From Jiulongibacter sp024742395 (GTDB lineage Bacteria > Bacteroidota > Bacteroidia > Cytophagales > Spirosomataceae), in the NCBI GenBank assembly GCA_965249455.1, contig OZ252236.1, forward strand, positions 1 to 64,000: 64,000 bases of DNA, written 5' to 3'. The notes under the pieces are model-generated. The model was not told the origin of the DNA, made no database searches, and saw only the letters and a list, made by a program, of their open reading frames with translations. The stretch's first letter is position 1, and each line of letters opens with the position of its first letter. A program made the translations under genes and the position numbers. Of this stretch, positions 9,035-17,010 are shown one piece after another.

Positions 9035-11190
9035 AGCATTTGATACTTTACATCTAGATTTTGTGGCTTTAATAAACTTATGTCAAGTCCCGTTACATGG
9101 TTATATGCCTTATCTGGTATTACAAAAGGTCTATTCCCTTTTTCGAGCTGTTCAAATTTGTTTACCGAGAAATATCTTACAGGAATTTCCAGTCCCAGTC
9201 TATCCTCGTAATAGCTTTGTTCGTACTTGAAACGGTCTTTTTCCAGAATGGCGGAGACTGAGTCAATTTTAAGAAGTTGGAACAATATGGATTTACTCCG
9301 ATGCGTAAGTTTGTCAATCTTTATCTTTCCATCCGATTTAAAAATTGCATCCTTTTCAATTTGAAGGAAATCTATCTCCGTAAAAACCTGGTATATAAGG
9401 ACCTGCAAATCCCTTTCGTGTAAAACCTCTCCATTTGGGAGACACTTATAGGTTCTTTTTAAAACTTCCAATTCGTAAGGTCTGCACTCTTTTTCGTCAT
9501 CGGGAGGTGGCAGGATATAGACATCTTTAAAATGACCTATGGTATCAGCGGTTCGCTTTCTATTCACTCTTCCGAAGCGTTGAATAAGTGCATCAAGAGG
9601 TGCTGTTTCAGTAATCATTAGATCGAAACTTATATCTAAGCTGACTTCAACTATTTGAGTAGATACAACAATACAGGCTTCCGTAGAAGTGTTGAATTGA
9701 GCTGTGGGGTTACCTGATTCATCTAATCCCATTAAAAGAGCCTCCTTTTCATTTCTATCTTTTCTTCGAAACCTGCTGTGCAAAAGAAGTTTAGGCACAT
9801 TTTTAAACTCAGCTATTCGGCGAATAGAATCAAAAATTTCCTGTGCCTTTTTTACCTTATTTGCCACAATAAGGACCTTCTTTCTGTGGCATACAGCTCT
9901 TTGAACTAATTCAAAAGCCTCGGCTAAATCAGTTACCTTATGTACAATGTGTCGGTCAAATTTGTCCTGCTCTTCTATAGTCAACTTGACTTCCAGAGTA
10001 TCATCTCCCAATATTTCTTTAATCCTGTTATACAGAATTGAAGGCATAGTGGCTGTTCCAATATGAATTCTGCACCCAATTGAATTTAATACTTCAACTA
10101 TTTTCAGAACAATGGCCTGAGAAATGCCCGAATAGGTATGAATTTCGTCCAAAATGATATCGCATCCTTTTAAATCAAGCAGCATTGCTTCATATCCTTT
10201 CAGACCCAAAATGACTGCTGCCAATTGATGCGGAGTAAGTATCTTTATCGAGGAACCAAACAATGACTGGAGTGTAGCTTCTTCCTCATCTTTTTTCCTT
10301 TTCACTACTACTGAGGAAGCATGTAATACGCGAATATCTAAATCAGGATTATCTTTTTCTAAATCGTTTGCAACCCTCTTATACATAGCATTGATCGAAG
10401 CCTGAAACGGTAAGGTGTAAAACACTCTTCCATTGCATCTTTTAAACAAAAAATCAGTCTTCCCTGCACCAGTACTGGCTAAAACGATTGTATGTCTTTT
10501 TGGGGATTTATAATCTTCTTTTATAGAGAGAGGGTAAAGTTCACTTTGTCTATTAAAAAACTTTAAATCTGGTGTTTTAAACAGCCTCTCAATATGACGT
10601 TCCGTATCAGATATCATTGCTGAAGCAAAATGGTCTGCTCCCATGAGTAAACCTCTCCACTCAGACCAACCCCTTACCTTTATTTGTTCTTTCGTATAAT
10701 CAATTGACTTTCTAAGGTTTTGATTCGCAGTTTCTTTTGAGAACGGAGAACATTTAAATCCCAGCTGAGCCAAAAGTTCAAAGGCATCCCTGCTCCAACT
10801 ATCCCATTCGCCCAGATGATAATCTATATAATCAAATCCATCATCTAAATCCAAAATACCCTTATCTCCTGGGTCTCTTATCACAGATTTATGGTGACCA
10901 ACCACCATTTCAATAAGTTCTGAATGCTGGTTCTCAGGAAATACTGACAAAAAAAGCAAAGAACTTATTTCGTGTCGAAATGGATTAGAGCTGCGGTTAA
11001 GACCCTTTAATCTTTGTTGAAAGGAGGGGTGAGCCTTCCCAATGTCATGCAATATGGCACCGTTAAAGGCAATTGAATTACTCATTTCCAGATATTCCGC
11101 AAAAGACACAGAAGCTCTTGCCACTTGAAGTAGGTGGTCTTTAAGTGTCGTCCATTCGGGTCCAGATTTTGCAAATAATTCTTTCATCAA
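9031..11190 (-). CDS. cas3: CRISPR-associated helicase-nuclease Cas3 (HD-DExH fusion)
   Basis: The 719-residue effector nuclease-helicase unwinds and shreds DNA marked by Cascade. The N-terminal HD nuclease is visible: His19, the H48-D49 pair in ILHDIGKAHP, then RHEISS and MVVGHHKS supplying further metal ligands. The SF2 helicase follows, with Walker A ASTGAGKT near residue 240, the DEIH box (DIILDEIHTY) near 350, GTATMP as motif III, and ETAPLDALIQRFGRVNRK as motif VI near 535-550. It is a fused HD-helicase, the common form in I-B. Its start overlaps the end of cas5 and its stop overlaps the start of cas8, so expression is coupled. All catalytic motifs are intact. Confidence 0.97.
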   Translation of the reverse strand: MMKELFAKSGPEWTTLKDHLLQVARASVSFAEYLEMSNSIAFNGAILHDIGKAHPSFQQRLKGLNRSSNPFRHEISSLLFLSVFPENQHSELIEMVVGHHKSVIRDPGDKGILDLDDGFDYIDYHLGEWDSWSRDAFELLAQLGFKCSPFSKETANQNLRKSIDYTKEQIKVRGWSEWRGLLMGADHFASAMISDTERHIERLFKTPDLKFFNRQSELYPLSIKEDYKSPKRHTIVLASTGAGKTDFLFKRCNGRVFYTLPFQASINAMYKRVANDLEKDNPDLDIRVLHASSVVVKRKKDEEEATLQSLFGSSIKILTPHQLAAVILGLKGYEAMLLDLKGCDIILDEIHTYSGISQAIVLKIVEVLNSIGCRIHIGTATMPSILYNRIKEILGDDTLEVKLTIEEQDKFDRHIVHKVTDLAEAFELVQRAVCHRKKVLIVANKVKKAQEIFDSIRRIAEFKNVPKLLLHSRFRRKDRNEKEALLMGLDESGNPTAQFNTSTEACIVVSTQIVEVSLDISFDLMITETAPLDALIQRFGRVNRKRTADTIGHFKDVYILPPPDDEKECRPYELEVLKRTYKCLPNGEVLHERDLQVLIYQVFTEIDFLQIEKDAIFKSDGKIKIDKLTHRSKSILFQLLKIDSVSAILEKDRFKYEQSYYEDRLGLEIPVRYFSVNKFEQLEKGNRPFVIPDKAYNHVTGLDISLLKPQNLDVKYQML

Positions 11191-11774
11191 TAATTCTTTA
11201 CAGGTCTTCCTACGGTTTTTAGCCAGCCATACATCGGCTTTGAAGTCTGCCTGTCGTATCCGGCGAGAAATGACTTCTCAGTTTTTTCAAAAATCAATTC
11301 ATAACCAGAATATTTCTCTTCATTAGTATCAAAGTGATCTACTTCTATAACTTCAAGAGATGAAGGCATTAGAATATCTTCATTTCGACAAAGACAAATG
11401 TGTTGCTTCATTGCCTCATTTGCATCTTCTATATTTTCAAAAGCAAGGAAGAGGATGGGTTCCAGAAGTACACCACGCATTAATATGGCCTTTGGTCTAT
11501 CAAAAAGAATTTGTTTTCCTTTTCTGGTAGAATTCCACCCTCTTGTTTGTATAACTTCTTGTTGCGGGCTGATTTGAGAATAAGAAAGCCTGTGCCTTTG
11601 GATTTTTTTAATACCATTTTGTGCCAAAAGTTCGGGAAACAGCTTCTTTTCAATTCCTTCAACAATTGAAGGTGTCAAGAATTGCTGCGAAAAGGTTTCA
11701 CTATCCCGCACAGCCGTCCAGGGCTTTATAAAACCGAATGGGCCTGAATATTTTACTACGTAATATTTTTGCAT
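11187..11774 (-). CDS. cas5: Cascade subunit Cas5 (type I-B-like)
   Basis: RAMP-fold protein expected to cap the 5' handle of the crRNA. I took the start at MQKYYVVKYSGPFGFIKPW (195 residues), 7 bp after the cas6 stop. An upstream in-frame ATG at 11804 would overlap the end of cas6 and add ten residues unlike the family N-terminus. The opening beta strand with SGPFGFIKPWTAVRD and the later KQILFDRPKAILMRGVLLEPILFLAFE match the Cas5 pattern of a ferredoxin-like fold. Its stop overlaps the cas3 start by four bases. Placement of cas5 before cas3 and cas8 differs from the usual I-B order, in which cas5 follows cas7. Confidence 0.85.
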   Translation of the reverse strand: MQKYYVVKYSGPFGFIKPWTAVRDSETFSQQFLTPSIVEGIEKKLFPELLAQNGIKKIQRHRLSYSQISPQQEVIQTRGWNSTRKGKQILFDRPKAILMRGVLLEPILFLAFENIEDANEAMKQHICLCRNEDILMPSSLEVIEVDHFDTNEEKYSGYELIFEKTEKSFLAGYDRQTSKPMYGWLKTVGRPVKNY

Positions 11775-11781
11775 ATCTGTC

Positions 11782-12441
11782 TTATTGTAAAAAGCCAAAT
11801 CCAATTCCTGTAGAATTACCTAAGCCAACATTCCATGCAAAAGAGATCTGCTCCGGAGTTCCAGATATATGCACGGGACACATTGAGCCAATATTGGTTA
11901 TACCCTTATACTTCGATGGCTTTGTCTTTGGATTCAAGTAATTTTTATCATACCAAACCTTTACGCCTTTAGAATCTAAGCCACATTTCGCTAGTTTATT
12001 TTTTAGAGATAGTGTTAATAATTCATCCGATTCCTTGTCACTGAAATAGTAGAATTTTTGTCGATCTCCCTCTCTTAGTTTGATTAGGATAGGGCTTCCT
12101 AAATTGAAATACTGCTCTCCTTCAAATTCGGGGGTTTGTTGTATAATTATTTCTTTTACTCGAATTCCTGAGAACAGCAGATTGTCCTTACCGATTGATG
12201 AAATGATCTGTTTGATTAAGTCATTATTATAAGCACTAATTCGCCATTCTCCTTCTCTGGAGATTGTCAGAGAATTACCTTTCTTCTCTGTCCCTTTTAA
12301 CCAAGAGAAAGAATAAAAGGAAAGATTGCCATGTTCCTCATTATCCTTACCTATCCACTTATGAATACATCCTGTAAGTTTTGACTGATATTCAAATGGA
12401 ATCGGTTCTGTGTTTTTTGATAGTTTTAGTATTATTCTCAT
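11782..12441 (-). CDS. cas6: CRISPR repeat endoribonuclease Cas6
   Basis: The 219-residue protein opens with MRIILKLSKNTEPIPFEYQSKLTGCIHKWIG, the first strand and helix of the Cas6 double ferredoxin fold. It ends in the glycine-rich loop GLGNSTGIGFGFLQ, diagnostic of the family. His26 in GCIHKWIG is the likely general base or RNA contact. Cas6 would cut the minus-strand array transcript within each repeat and leave the ATTGAAAT handle. It is the first gene of the cas operon, about 60 bp downstream of the WYL regulator gene. Confidence 0.93.
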   Translation of the reverse strand: MRIILKLSKNTEPIPFEYQSKLTGCIHKWIGKDNEEHGNLSFYSFSWLKGTEKKGNSLTISREGEWRISAYNNDLIKQIISSIGKDNLLFSGIRVKEIIIQQTPEFEGEQYFNLGSPILIKLREGDRQKFYYFSDKESDELLTLSLKNKLAKCGLDSKGVKVWYDKNYLNPKTKPSKYKGITNIGSMCPVHISGTPEQISFAWNVGLGNSTGIGFGFLQ

Positions 12442-12504
12442 AAGAGTTCAATTAAGTTGGTTCAAATGTATTTCAGTTAGGACGCATCAGCTGCCGTACC
12501 CCCT

Positions 12505-13428
12505 TTAGTAGTTGATATTTCTAAGTTTTTCAGTCATGTGTTCCCGTAGCTCTTGGTTCTCAATAATCTCTACCACATATTCATGATAGCCTAGCAGGAA
12601 ATTCTGGAGGCCATAGAAATTCCGGTTTACCATGCATTCCAAATCATATTCATCTTCTGTATCTGGAGAGGGAGTTAGTGACGCTTTTGAGAGGGGGTAT
12701 CTTTCAATGAGTTCGTTATAACCGCCTGTCTTTATACGTATGTGTACCTTCACCTGATCTTTATTTGAGATCTTGAAAATGTCAGTGGCGATGATATTGT
12801 GTTTTCCTTCATGTTCCCAGTCCTTGTTTAACTGTGTGACACGTTCTATCCTGCTAATTCTGAAATGGCGAATCTCGTTTCTGTCTAAATCAAAAGCATG
12901 AAGGATGTCTTCTTCAGGTGACACATGAAAAGGTTCTATGAACCTATCTGAGAGAGAATTGCTGTTTGTAGATTTATAGTTGTGAAGAATGACCTGTTGT
13001 TTGTCTTTTTTTGCTTTAAAAAGTATGGCTGTTTTAGCCAAAAAGGGTTTGGTAAAGATAATATTACCAATCCGTGGTAAACTTGTTAATGTTTCTAACT
13101 TATTGATTATCCGGTTTTGATCTTTTAAAGAAACTGAATTAGCTAAAGATTTCTTGATAAGGTCAATCTCATTTTCAGAGATTAAAAGTAATTCTTTGAG
13201 TTGTTCTGTGGTTTTTTCAGGACTAAGATAATACCGATGCTTTTGGTCTGTTCCTATAAAGAACCCTGCATTCCTGATGTCTTCAAAGTCCCGGCTGATA
13301 GTATCGGGGCTCACACCATAGATTTCCGCTAGCTTCTTTTTGGTGTAAAAACCTGGGCTCTCTATTAAGGTTCTGAGAATCTCAAGTATTCTTTTCTTAG
13401 TTGCGGTGTCGTGTTTTTGCGAACTCAT
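12505..13428 (-). CDS. WYL-domain transcriptional regulator upstream of the cas operon
   Basis: The 307-residue protein has an N-terminal helix-turn-helix of DeoR type (KKRILEILRTLIESPGFYTKKKLAEIYGVSPDTISRDFEDIR, about residues 11-53) and a central WYL-like domain (QQVILHNYKSTNSNSLSDRFIEPFHVSPEED, about 145-180), followed by a WCX-like C-terminal extension. WYL proteins bind nucleic-acid or nucleotide ligands and are recurrent regulators of CRISPR-Cas and phage defence. The gene lies on the same strand as cas6, 63 bp upstream, so it probably leads the cas transcript or controls it. A strong palindrome sits 132 bp upstream of its start. Confidence 0.9.
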   Translation of the reverse strand: MSSQKHDTATKKRILEILRTLIESPGFYTKKKLAEIYGVSPDTISRDFEDIRNAGFFIGTDQKHRYYLSPEKTTEQLKELLLISENEIDLIKKSLANSVSLKDQNRIINKLETLTSLPRIGNIIFTKPFLAKTAILFKAKKDKQQVILHNYKSTNSNSLSDRFIEPFHVSPEEDILHAFDLDRNEIRHFRISRIERVTQLNKDWEHEGKHNIIATDIFKISNKDQVKVHIRIKTGGYNELIERYPLSKASLTPSPDTEDEYDLECMVNRNFYGLQNFLLGYHEYVVEIIENQELREHMTEKLRNINY

Positions 13429-13559
13429 AGGGTTTGACAGGCCAATTCTGGAACAATTTAAAGATTTATATCATTGTCTGTTATTGTTCTAATACTTACT
13501 TATTATTCGGTATGGTTTTGCACTTTGAAAGAGCTAAAAATTAAAAAAATCTGACATAA

Positions 13560-13589
13560 TGCGACAATTTGAGCCTCCAAATTGTCGCA
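13560..13589. promoter_or_regulatory. Perfect 12-bp inverted repeat upstream of the WYL regulator
   Basis: TGCGACAATTTG at 13560-13571 is followed after six bases by its exact complement at 13578-13589. It lies in the 239-bp gap between the leftward WYL gene and the rightward helix-turn-helix gene at 13668, so it could be an operator shared by both or a bidirectional stop. It contains the CGACAATT half-site also seen between cas7 and the adaptation genes. Confidence 0.5.
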
Positions 13590-13667
13590 ATGCTTGCAGA
13601 AGAAAAATGCTTGGCTAAGATTTACAGAAATTTTTAACACACAAACACACTTTAACCACACAATGCT

Positions 13668-13976
13668 ATGCAGCGTTACAATGAATCACCCCCACTTTTT
13701 GCTCTTTCTGTAGAGGATTTTAGAGAATTGAATAAATCCATTATCGAGGAGGTAGCCAAAACCCTTTCTAAAAGTTTAAAGTCTGAAGTGTCACGTGACA
13801 CCGGGGAACCATACTTAAATTTTGCTCAAGCAGCGGCATACCTGGGTATATCGAAGCCTACCTTTTCAAAACTTAGGAAACAAGGTAAGATAGCGTGTTA
13901 CAAGGTTTCACAGAACCGGGTTCTCTTTGCCAAAAGCGATCTTGAAACATATTTAAACGAAGAGAAAGCGTATTAA
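13668..13976 (+). CDS. Helix-turn-helix (excisionase-like) DNA-binding protein
   Basis: The 102-residue protein has a charged N-terminal helix (about 12-40, FRELNKSIIEEVAKTLSKSL) and a C-terminal winged helix-turn-helix of the MerR/excisionase (helix_turn_helix_17) type. Its motif is LNFAQAAAYLGISKPTFSKLRKQGKI, then YKVSQNRVLFAKSDLETYL. Such proteins are typical recombination-directionality or regulatory factors of Bacteroidota integrative elements. A paralogue of the same architecture lies at 14826. It is divergent from the WYL gene and starts a short rightward set with the two following genes. No direct evidence ties it to the integrase at 31 kb. Confidence 0.85.
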   Translation: MQRYNESPPLFALSVEDFRELNKSIIEEVAKTLSKSLKSEVSRDTGEPYLNFAQAAAYLGISKPTFSKLRKQGKIACYKVSQNRVLFAKSDLETYLNEEKAY

Positions 13977-14003
13977 TCCGTCTAAATCCGAAAGTATTCG
14001 AAT

Positions 14004-14342
14004 ATGGAGAAGATTTGTAAACAATGTGATACAGTGTTTCAGGGACGAAAGAACCAGAAATACTGTACCACTAAATGTAAGGCTGCCTTTAATAATGAAA
14101 GGGCAAAGGAGCGTGACTATTACCTTAATCGTGCCATACGTGATTTAAAAGAGAACAAGAAAACTTTGGGGAATGTATATAAGCTATTTGGCTCAGAAGT
14201 TATTTCAGCAACTCTCATATCTAAGTTAAAATTAAATTTTGGTGCTACTTCAACAAAAACGCCCAATGGTAATTGTTGCTATGGCGAATATGAGTTAAGA
14301 CGAGTGGATCTAAATCATTATAGAATAATTAAACACAAATAA
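14004..14342 (+). CDS. Small zinc-finger-like protein of mobile-island type
   Basis: The 112-residue protein has an N-terminal treble-clef-like motif: CKQCDTVFQGRKNQKYCTTKCKAAFNNERAK, giving CxxC...CxxxC (about residues 5-25). A basic, helical middle (AIRDLKENKKTLGNVYKLFG) and an SKLKLNFGATS segment follow. Comparable small proteins accompany helix-turn-helix genes in Bacteroidota islands. It follows the 13668 gene by 27 bp and precedes a membrane protein gene by 4 bp, suggesting one transcript. Function unknown; nucleic-acid binding is plausible from the motif. Confidence 0.7.
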   Translation: MEKICKQCDTVFQGRKNQKYCTTKCKAAFNNERAKERDYYLNRAIRDLKENKKTLGNVYKLFGSEVISATLISKLKLNFGATSTKTPNGNCCYGEYELRRVDLNHYRIIKHK

Positions 14343-14346
14343 ACCA

Positions 14347-14640
14347 ATGAAAACCGAATTAAAACCTTTAGACTTTGAAACGTGGCACAGCTGGAATATG
14401 CCCAGCTACATAAAAATTCAATCAGAAATACCCAATTATAGCATTGGGACGTACATAAAGAAAAAACGTAACACAAATTCATGGCTTGTGACACTCTGCA
14501 TTTTTCTTTTGGTGACACTTGTGGTGTCACACTGGGAGAAGGTGGTGAGAATACTAAATAAGCTTCAAACAGATTTAAACTCTCAGGAAACTAAGCACAT
14601 TAAAGGTAATGATGCCTTAATCGATTATGGTGATTTATAG
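14347..14640 (+). CDS. Small single-span membrane protein, unknown function
   Basis: The 97-residue protein has one clear hydrophobic span at about residues 45-60 (WLVTLCIFLLVTLVV) preceded by a KKKRN basic patch and followed by a polar tail, suggesting the N-terminus is in the cytoplasm. It is four bases downstream of the zinc-finger-like gene and probably co-transcribed with it. I recognise no family. Confidence 0.6.
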   Translation: MKTELKPLDFETWHSWNMPSYIKIQSEIPNYSIGTYIKKKRNTNSWLVTLCIFLLVTLVVSHWEKVVRILNKLQTDLNSQETKHIKGNDALIDYGDL

Positions 14641-14825
14641 ATTAAGAGTATTGATATCTGGATTCATTCCACTTTTTGATTTGAGATCATTAAGCCTCAG
14701 ATAAATTTATCCGAACGCAATAGTGAATTTTAAACGATACCAAAAGTGTCAAAAAGCGACGAAAAGGCACGAAAGGGACATTCATCTTTTTCAGGTTATC
14801 TAAAATTGAAGAAAAAATAGAGACC

Positions 14826-15110
14826 ATGAAAAGTAAGAGAATCCAATTAATAGAACTTGAAATTGATGAACTGAAAGCCCTTGTATCAGAGGTTGTTTCT
14901 GAGAGTATAGCACACTTTTCAAAGGAAAATTCCAAACAGGAAGAAAACATAAAAAGAGGGTACTTAAACCAAAAAGAAGCTATGGAATATTTAGGTGTAT
15001 CAAGGAATACCTTTTATCAGATCAAACATAATTTTCCTGAATACAACATTTCTCCAGGAAGGAAGGGGTATAGAGCTAAAGATCTAGACGAGTATGTTTT
15101 GAATACCTAA
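14826..15110 (+). CDS. Helix-turn-helix (excisionase-like) DNA-binding protein, paralogue
   Basis: The 94-residue protein is built like the 13668 product: an acidic, helical N-terminus (IELEIDELKALVSEVVSESI) and a C-terminal helix-turn-helix (YLNQKEAMEYLGVSRNTFYQIKHNFPEY) ending in GYRAKDLDEYVLNT. This is the MerR/excisionase-like fold of small Bacteroidota island proteins. It stands 185 bp downstream of the membrane protein gene and just before a decayed transposase. Two such proteins within 1.5 kb suggest remnants of one or two integrated elements. Confidence 0.8.
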   Translation: MKSKRIQLIELEIDELKALVSEVVSESIAHFSKENSKQEENIKRGYLNQKEAMEYLGVSRNTFYQIKHNFPEYNISPGRKGYRAKDLDEYVLNT

Positions 15111-15139
15111 AGAATACGGCATTTCTGTACTTAATTTGG

Positions 15140-15693
15140 AATTTATAGCTCATGCATTTGTGGCAATACTAACGGGCTTAGTTTTGTCATGATTTCCGGT
15201 ACATTATCCCTTCAGATTTTCTTTGGCTCGCCGGGTTTATTAGTCAAATGCCCGTAAACATAAATCACCCTACTACTTTTTAAGAGTAATCGGTCGCGAT
15301 ACACAATATTTCTCTATTGTAATTCATCACGCACATTGAATAACGATATTTACGAACAGTACTCAAGGAATTACTCGTTAAGTCAATACTCCGGCTATGA
15401 CAGAACTCCTTGGGAATGACTATGGGTACTTTTACCCTCTAAGGAAGTTGCTTTTTGCCATACTTACGAATAAAAAGCCACGTCTTAACCAAAACTCGGG
15501 ACACGCTCTCTTGGTCACCTACTGGCCTGCATATCTAAGGCGTTTATAACATTTCCAGAATCCTTCTCTGGGAGGAACTATACTAAGCTGAGCCAACTGA
15601 TCCATAAGAGCCTGATCCCTTCGGATTGATTTGTAACTCAAACTCTTTGAGGAACTTGGCAATCCGATCCGGGGAAATTTTGCTTCGTATCAT
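15140..15693 (-). pseudogene. Decayed IS3-family transposase (orfA/orfB remnants)
   Basis: Reading the minus strand in shifting frames gives successive pieces of an IS3-group transposase. They are an orfA-like start MIRSKISPDRIAKFLKEFE (from 15693), then DQALMDQLAQLSIVPPREGF with WKCYKRLRYAG, then WLFIRKYGKKQLP-stop-RVKVPIVIPKEF and RSIDLTSNSLSTVRKYR with NYNREILC (the first Asp region of the DDE core). GEPKKI-stop-RDNVPEIMTKL then matches the RxDNGPEF segment around the second Asp. Several stops, frameshifts and an internal deletion joining orfA to the middle of orfB show it is dead. I could not define terminal inverted repeats. The order and wording of the motifs make the family call firm; the exact ends are approximate. 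Confidence 0.8.
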
Positions 15694-15755
15694 AACACAA
15701 TTGAAATTAAACATTCTAAATTTAAACTGTACTAATTAAGAGGAACTTACAACGA

Positions 15756-15962
15756 ATGGAAGTACAATTAAAATCAGAAATCACTTGTCCTAATTGCAGA
15801 CATAAAAAAATTGAAGATATGCCAACAAACGCTTGTCAAATTTTCTACGAATGCGAGAATTGTAAAACGGTTTTGAAACCAAAAGAGGGAGATTGTTGTA
15901 TTTATTGCTCGTATGGAACTGTTGCTTGCCCACCAATTCAAGAAAAAAGAAGTTGTTGCTAG
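15756..15962 (+). CDS. GDCCxxC-motif cysteine-rich protein, metal-resistance associated
   Basis: The 68-residue protein has paired cysteines throughout: CPNCRHKK near the start, CENCKTVLKPKEGDCCIYCSYGTVACPP near the end, and a terminal CC. The GDCCxxCSYG...CPPIQ signature defines a small family usually found next to mercury or other heavy-metal transport genes. It is probably a metal-binding carrier or chaperone. It is 83 bp upstream of a methyltransferase gene read in the same direction, and both point toward the copper operon. Confidence 0.85.
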   Translation: MEVQLKSEITCPNCRHKKIEDMPTNACQIFYECENCKTVLKPKEGDCCIYCSYGTVACPPIQEKRSCC

Positions 15963-16045
15963 TTCTAACTTGTTTACAACAATTAGATGCCCAAAAAGAA
16001 AAAAAATAAACCGACAGCCACAATTTTAAAATAAATGATAAGGCA

Positions 16046-16663
16046 ATGGAATTAGATAGAAAAAAACATTGGGAGACTGTTTATGAAACTAAAAGTCCAT
16101 TACAAGTAAGTTGGACGCAAGAAATACCTATAACTTCACTTCAATTTATACAATCATTTGGACTGAAGAAATCTGCAAAAATAATAGATATTGGTGGTGG
16201 CGATAGTAAGCTTGTGGATTGCTTGCTTGATGAAGGATTTGAAAATATAACGGTACTTGACATTTCGGCTAAATCACTGGAAAAAGCAAAACAACGACTT
16301 GGAGAAAAAGCAAATAAAGTAAATTGGATTGTAAGTGACATTACAGAATTCGAACCGAAAATGACTTATGACGTTTGGCATGACAGAGCAACTTTTCATT
16401 TTCTTACAAGGGCTGAACAAATAACAAAATATATAGATACTGCCAAAAAATCTGTAAACGGATTCTTGACAATTGGAACCTTTTCCAAAGTTGGGCCAGA
16501 AAAATGTAGTGGTCTTGAAATAAAACAATACGATGAAAAAGAATTAACCTTTGAATTGAATAATGGTTTTGAGAAAATCAAATGTGTAACGGAAGACCAT
16601 TTAACACCATTTGATACAACACAGAATTTCTTGTTTTGTAGTTTTAAAAGACAGCTTAACTAA
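16046..16663 (+). CDS. Class I SAM-dependent methyltransferase
   Basis: The 205-residue protein begins with MELDRKKHWETVYETKSPLQVSW, followed by motif I IIDIGGGDSKLVDCLL (about 46-60), an acidic strand end (NITVLDISAKSLEKAK) and WIVSDITEFEP, then YDVWHDRATFHFLT as motif IV. This is the Rossmann-fold methyltransferase type often annotated beside metal or tellurite resistance genes. The substrate is unknown. Together with the GDCCxxC gene it forms a small cassette-like pair found in heavy-metal islands. AT-rich codon use compared with its neighbours suggests transfer. Confidence 0.85.
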   Translation: MELDRKKHWETVYETKSPLQVSWTQEIPITSLQFIQSFGLKKSAKIIDIGGGDSKLVDCLLDEGFENITVLDISAKSLEKAKQRLGEKANKVNWIVSDITEFEPKMTYDVWHDRATFHFLTRAEQITKYIDTAKKSVNGFLTIGTFSKVGPEKCSGLEIKQYDEKELTFELNNGFEKIKCVTEDHLTPFDTTQNFLFCSFKRQLN

Positions 16664-17010
16664 TAAGTGAAATGTCTAACAAAAAACTAAATGAAAAAAC
16701 AAAATTTGAAAGTTCCACTATGAACTATAATAAGTTATAAAATTCAATTCTATAGAAATCGTAACTAGTTTATAGAAATGAGAATCTTTTCTTTGATATC
16801 CGAAAGCGGAAATTGACATTTTTGCATACCAAAATAGAAAAGTCTACTAACAAATTTGATTTATAAAACTGTCAAATTAACTCCCTTTCCCAATTAATTA
16901 AGACTAAGCATTAGGCCAAGGAAATCAATTTCTATTTCGATTACATCTCTGTATCTATGGCAAACCATATTTTGATAAAGTTATTCATACCCCTTTGATT
17001 ATCAATATCT
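16664..17010. other. Intergenic gap, no gene seen
   Basis: This AT-rich convergent gap lies between the methyltransferase and the copper ATPase. I see no open frame with family features, no repeat and no clear terminator stem. Confidence 0.6.

Noticed and set aside
4090..13428. Type III or type I-C system
   Set aside because: There is no Cas10, Csm or Cmr gene, and the presence of Cas6 with a fused HD-helicase Cas3 and Cas4 argues for I-B over I-C, which lacks Cas6.
14318..14530. 70-residue minus-strand open frame
   Set aside because: It overlaps two co-directional plus-strand genes and has no domain or plausible start signal.
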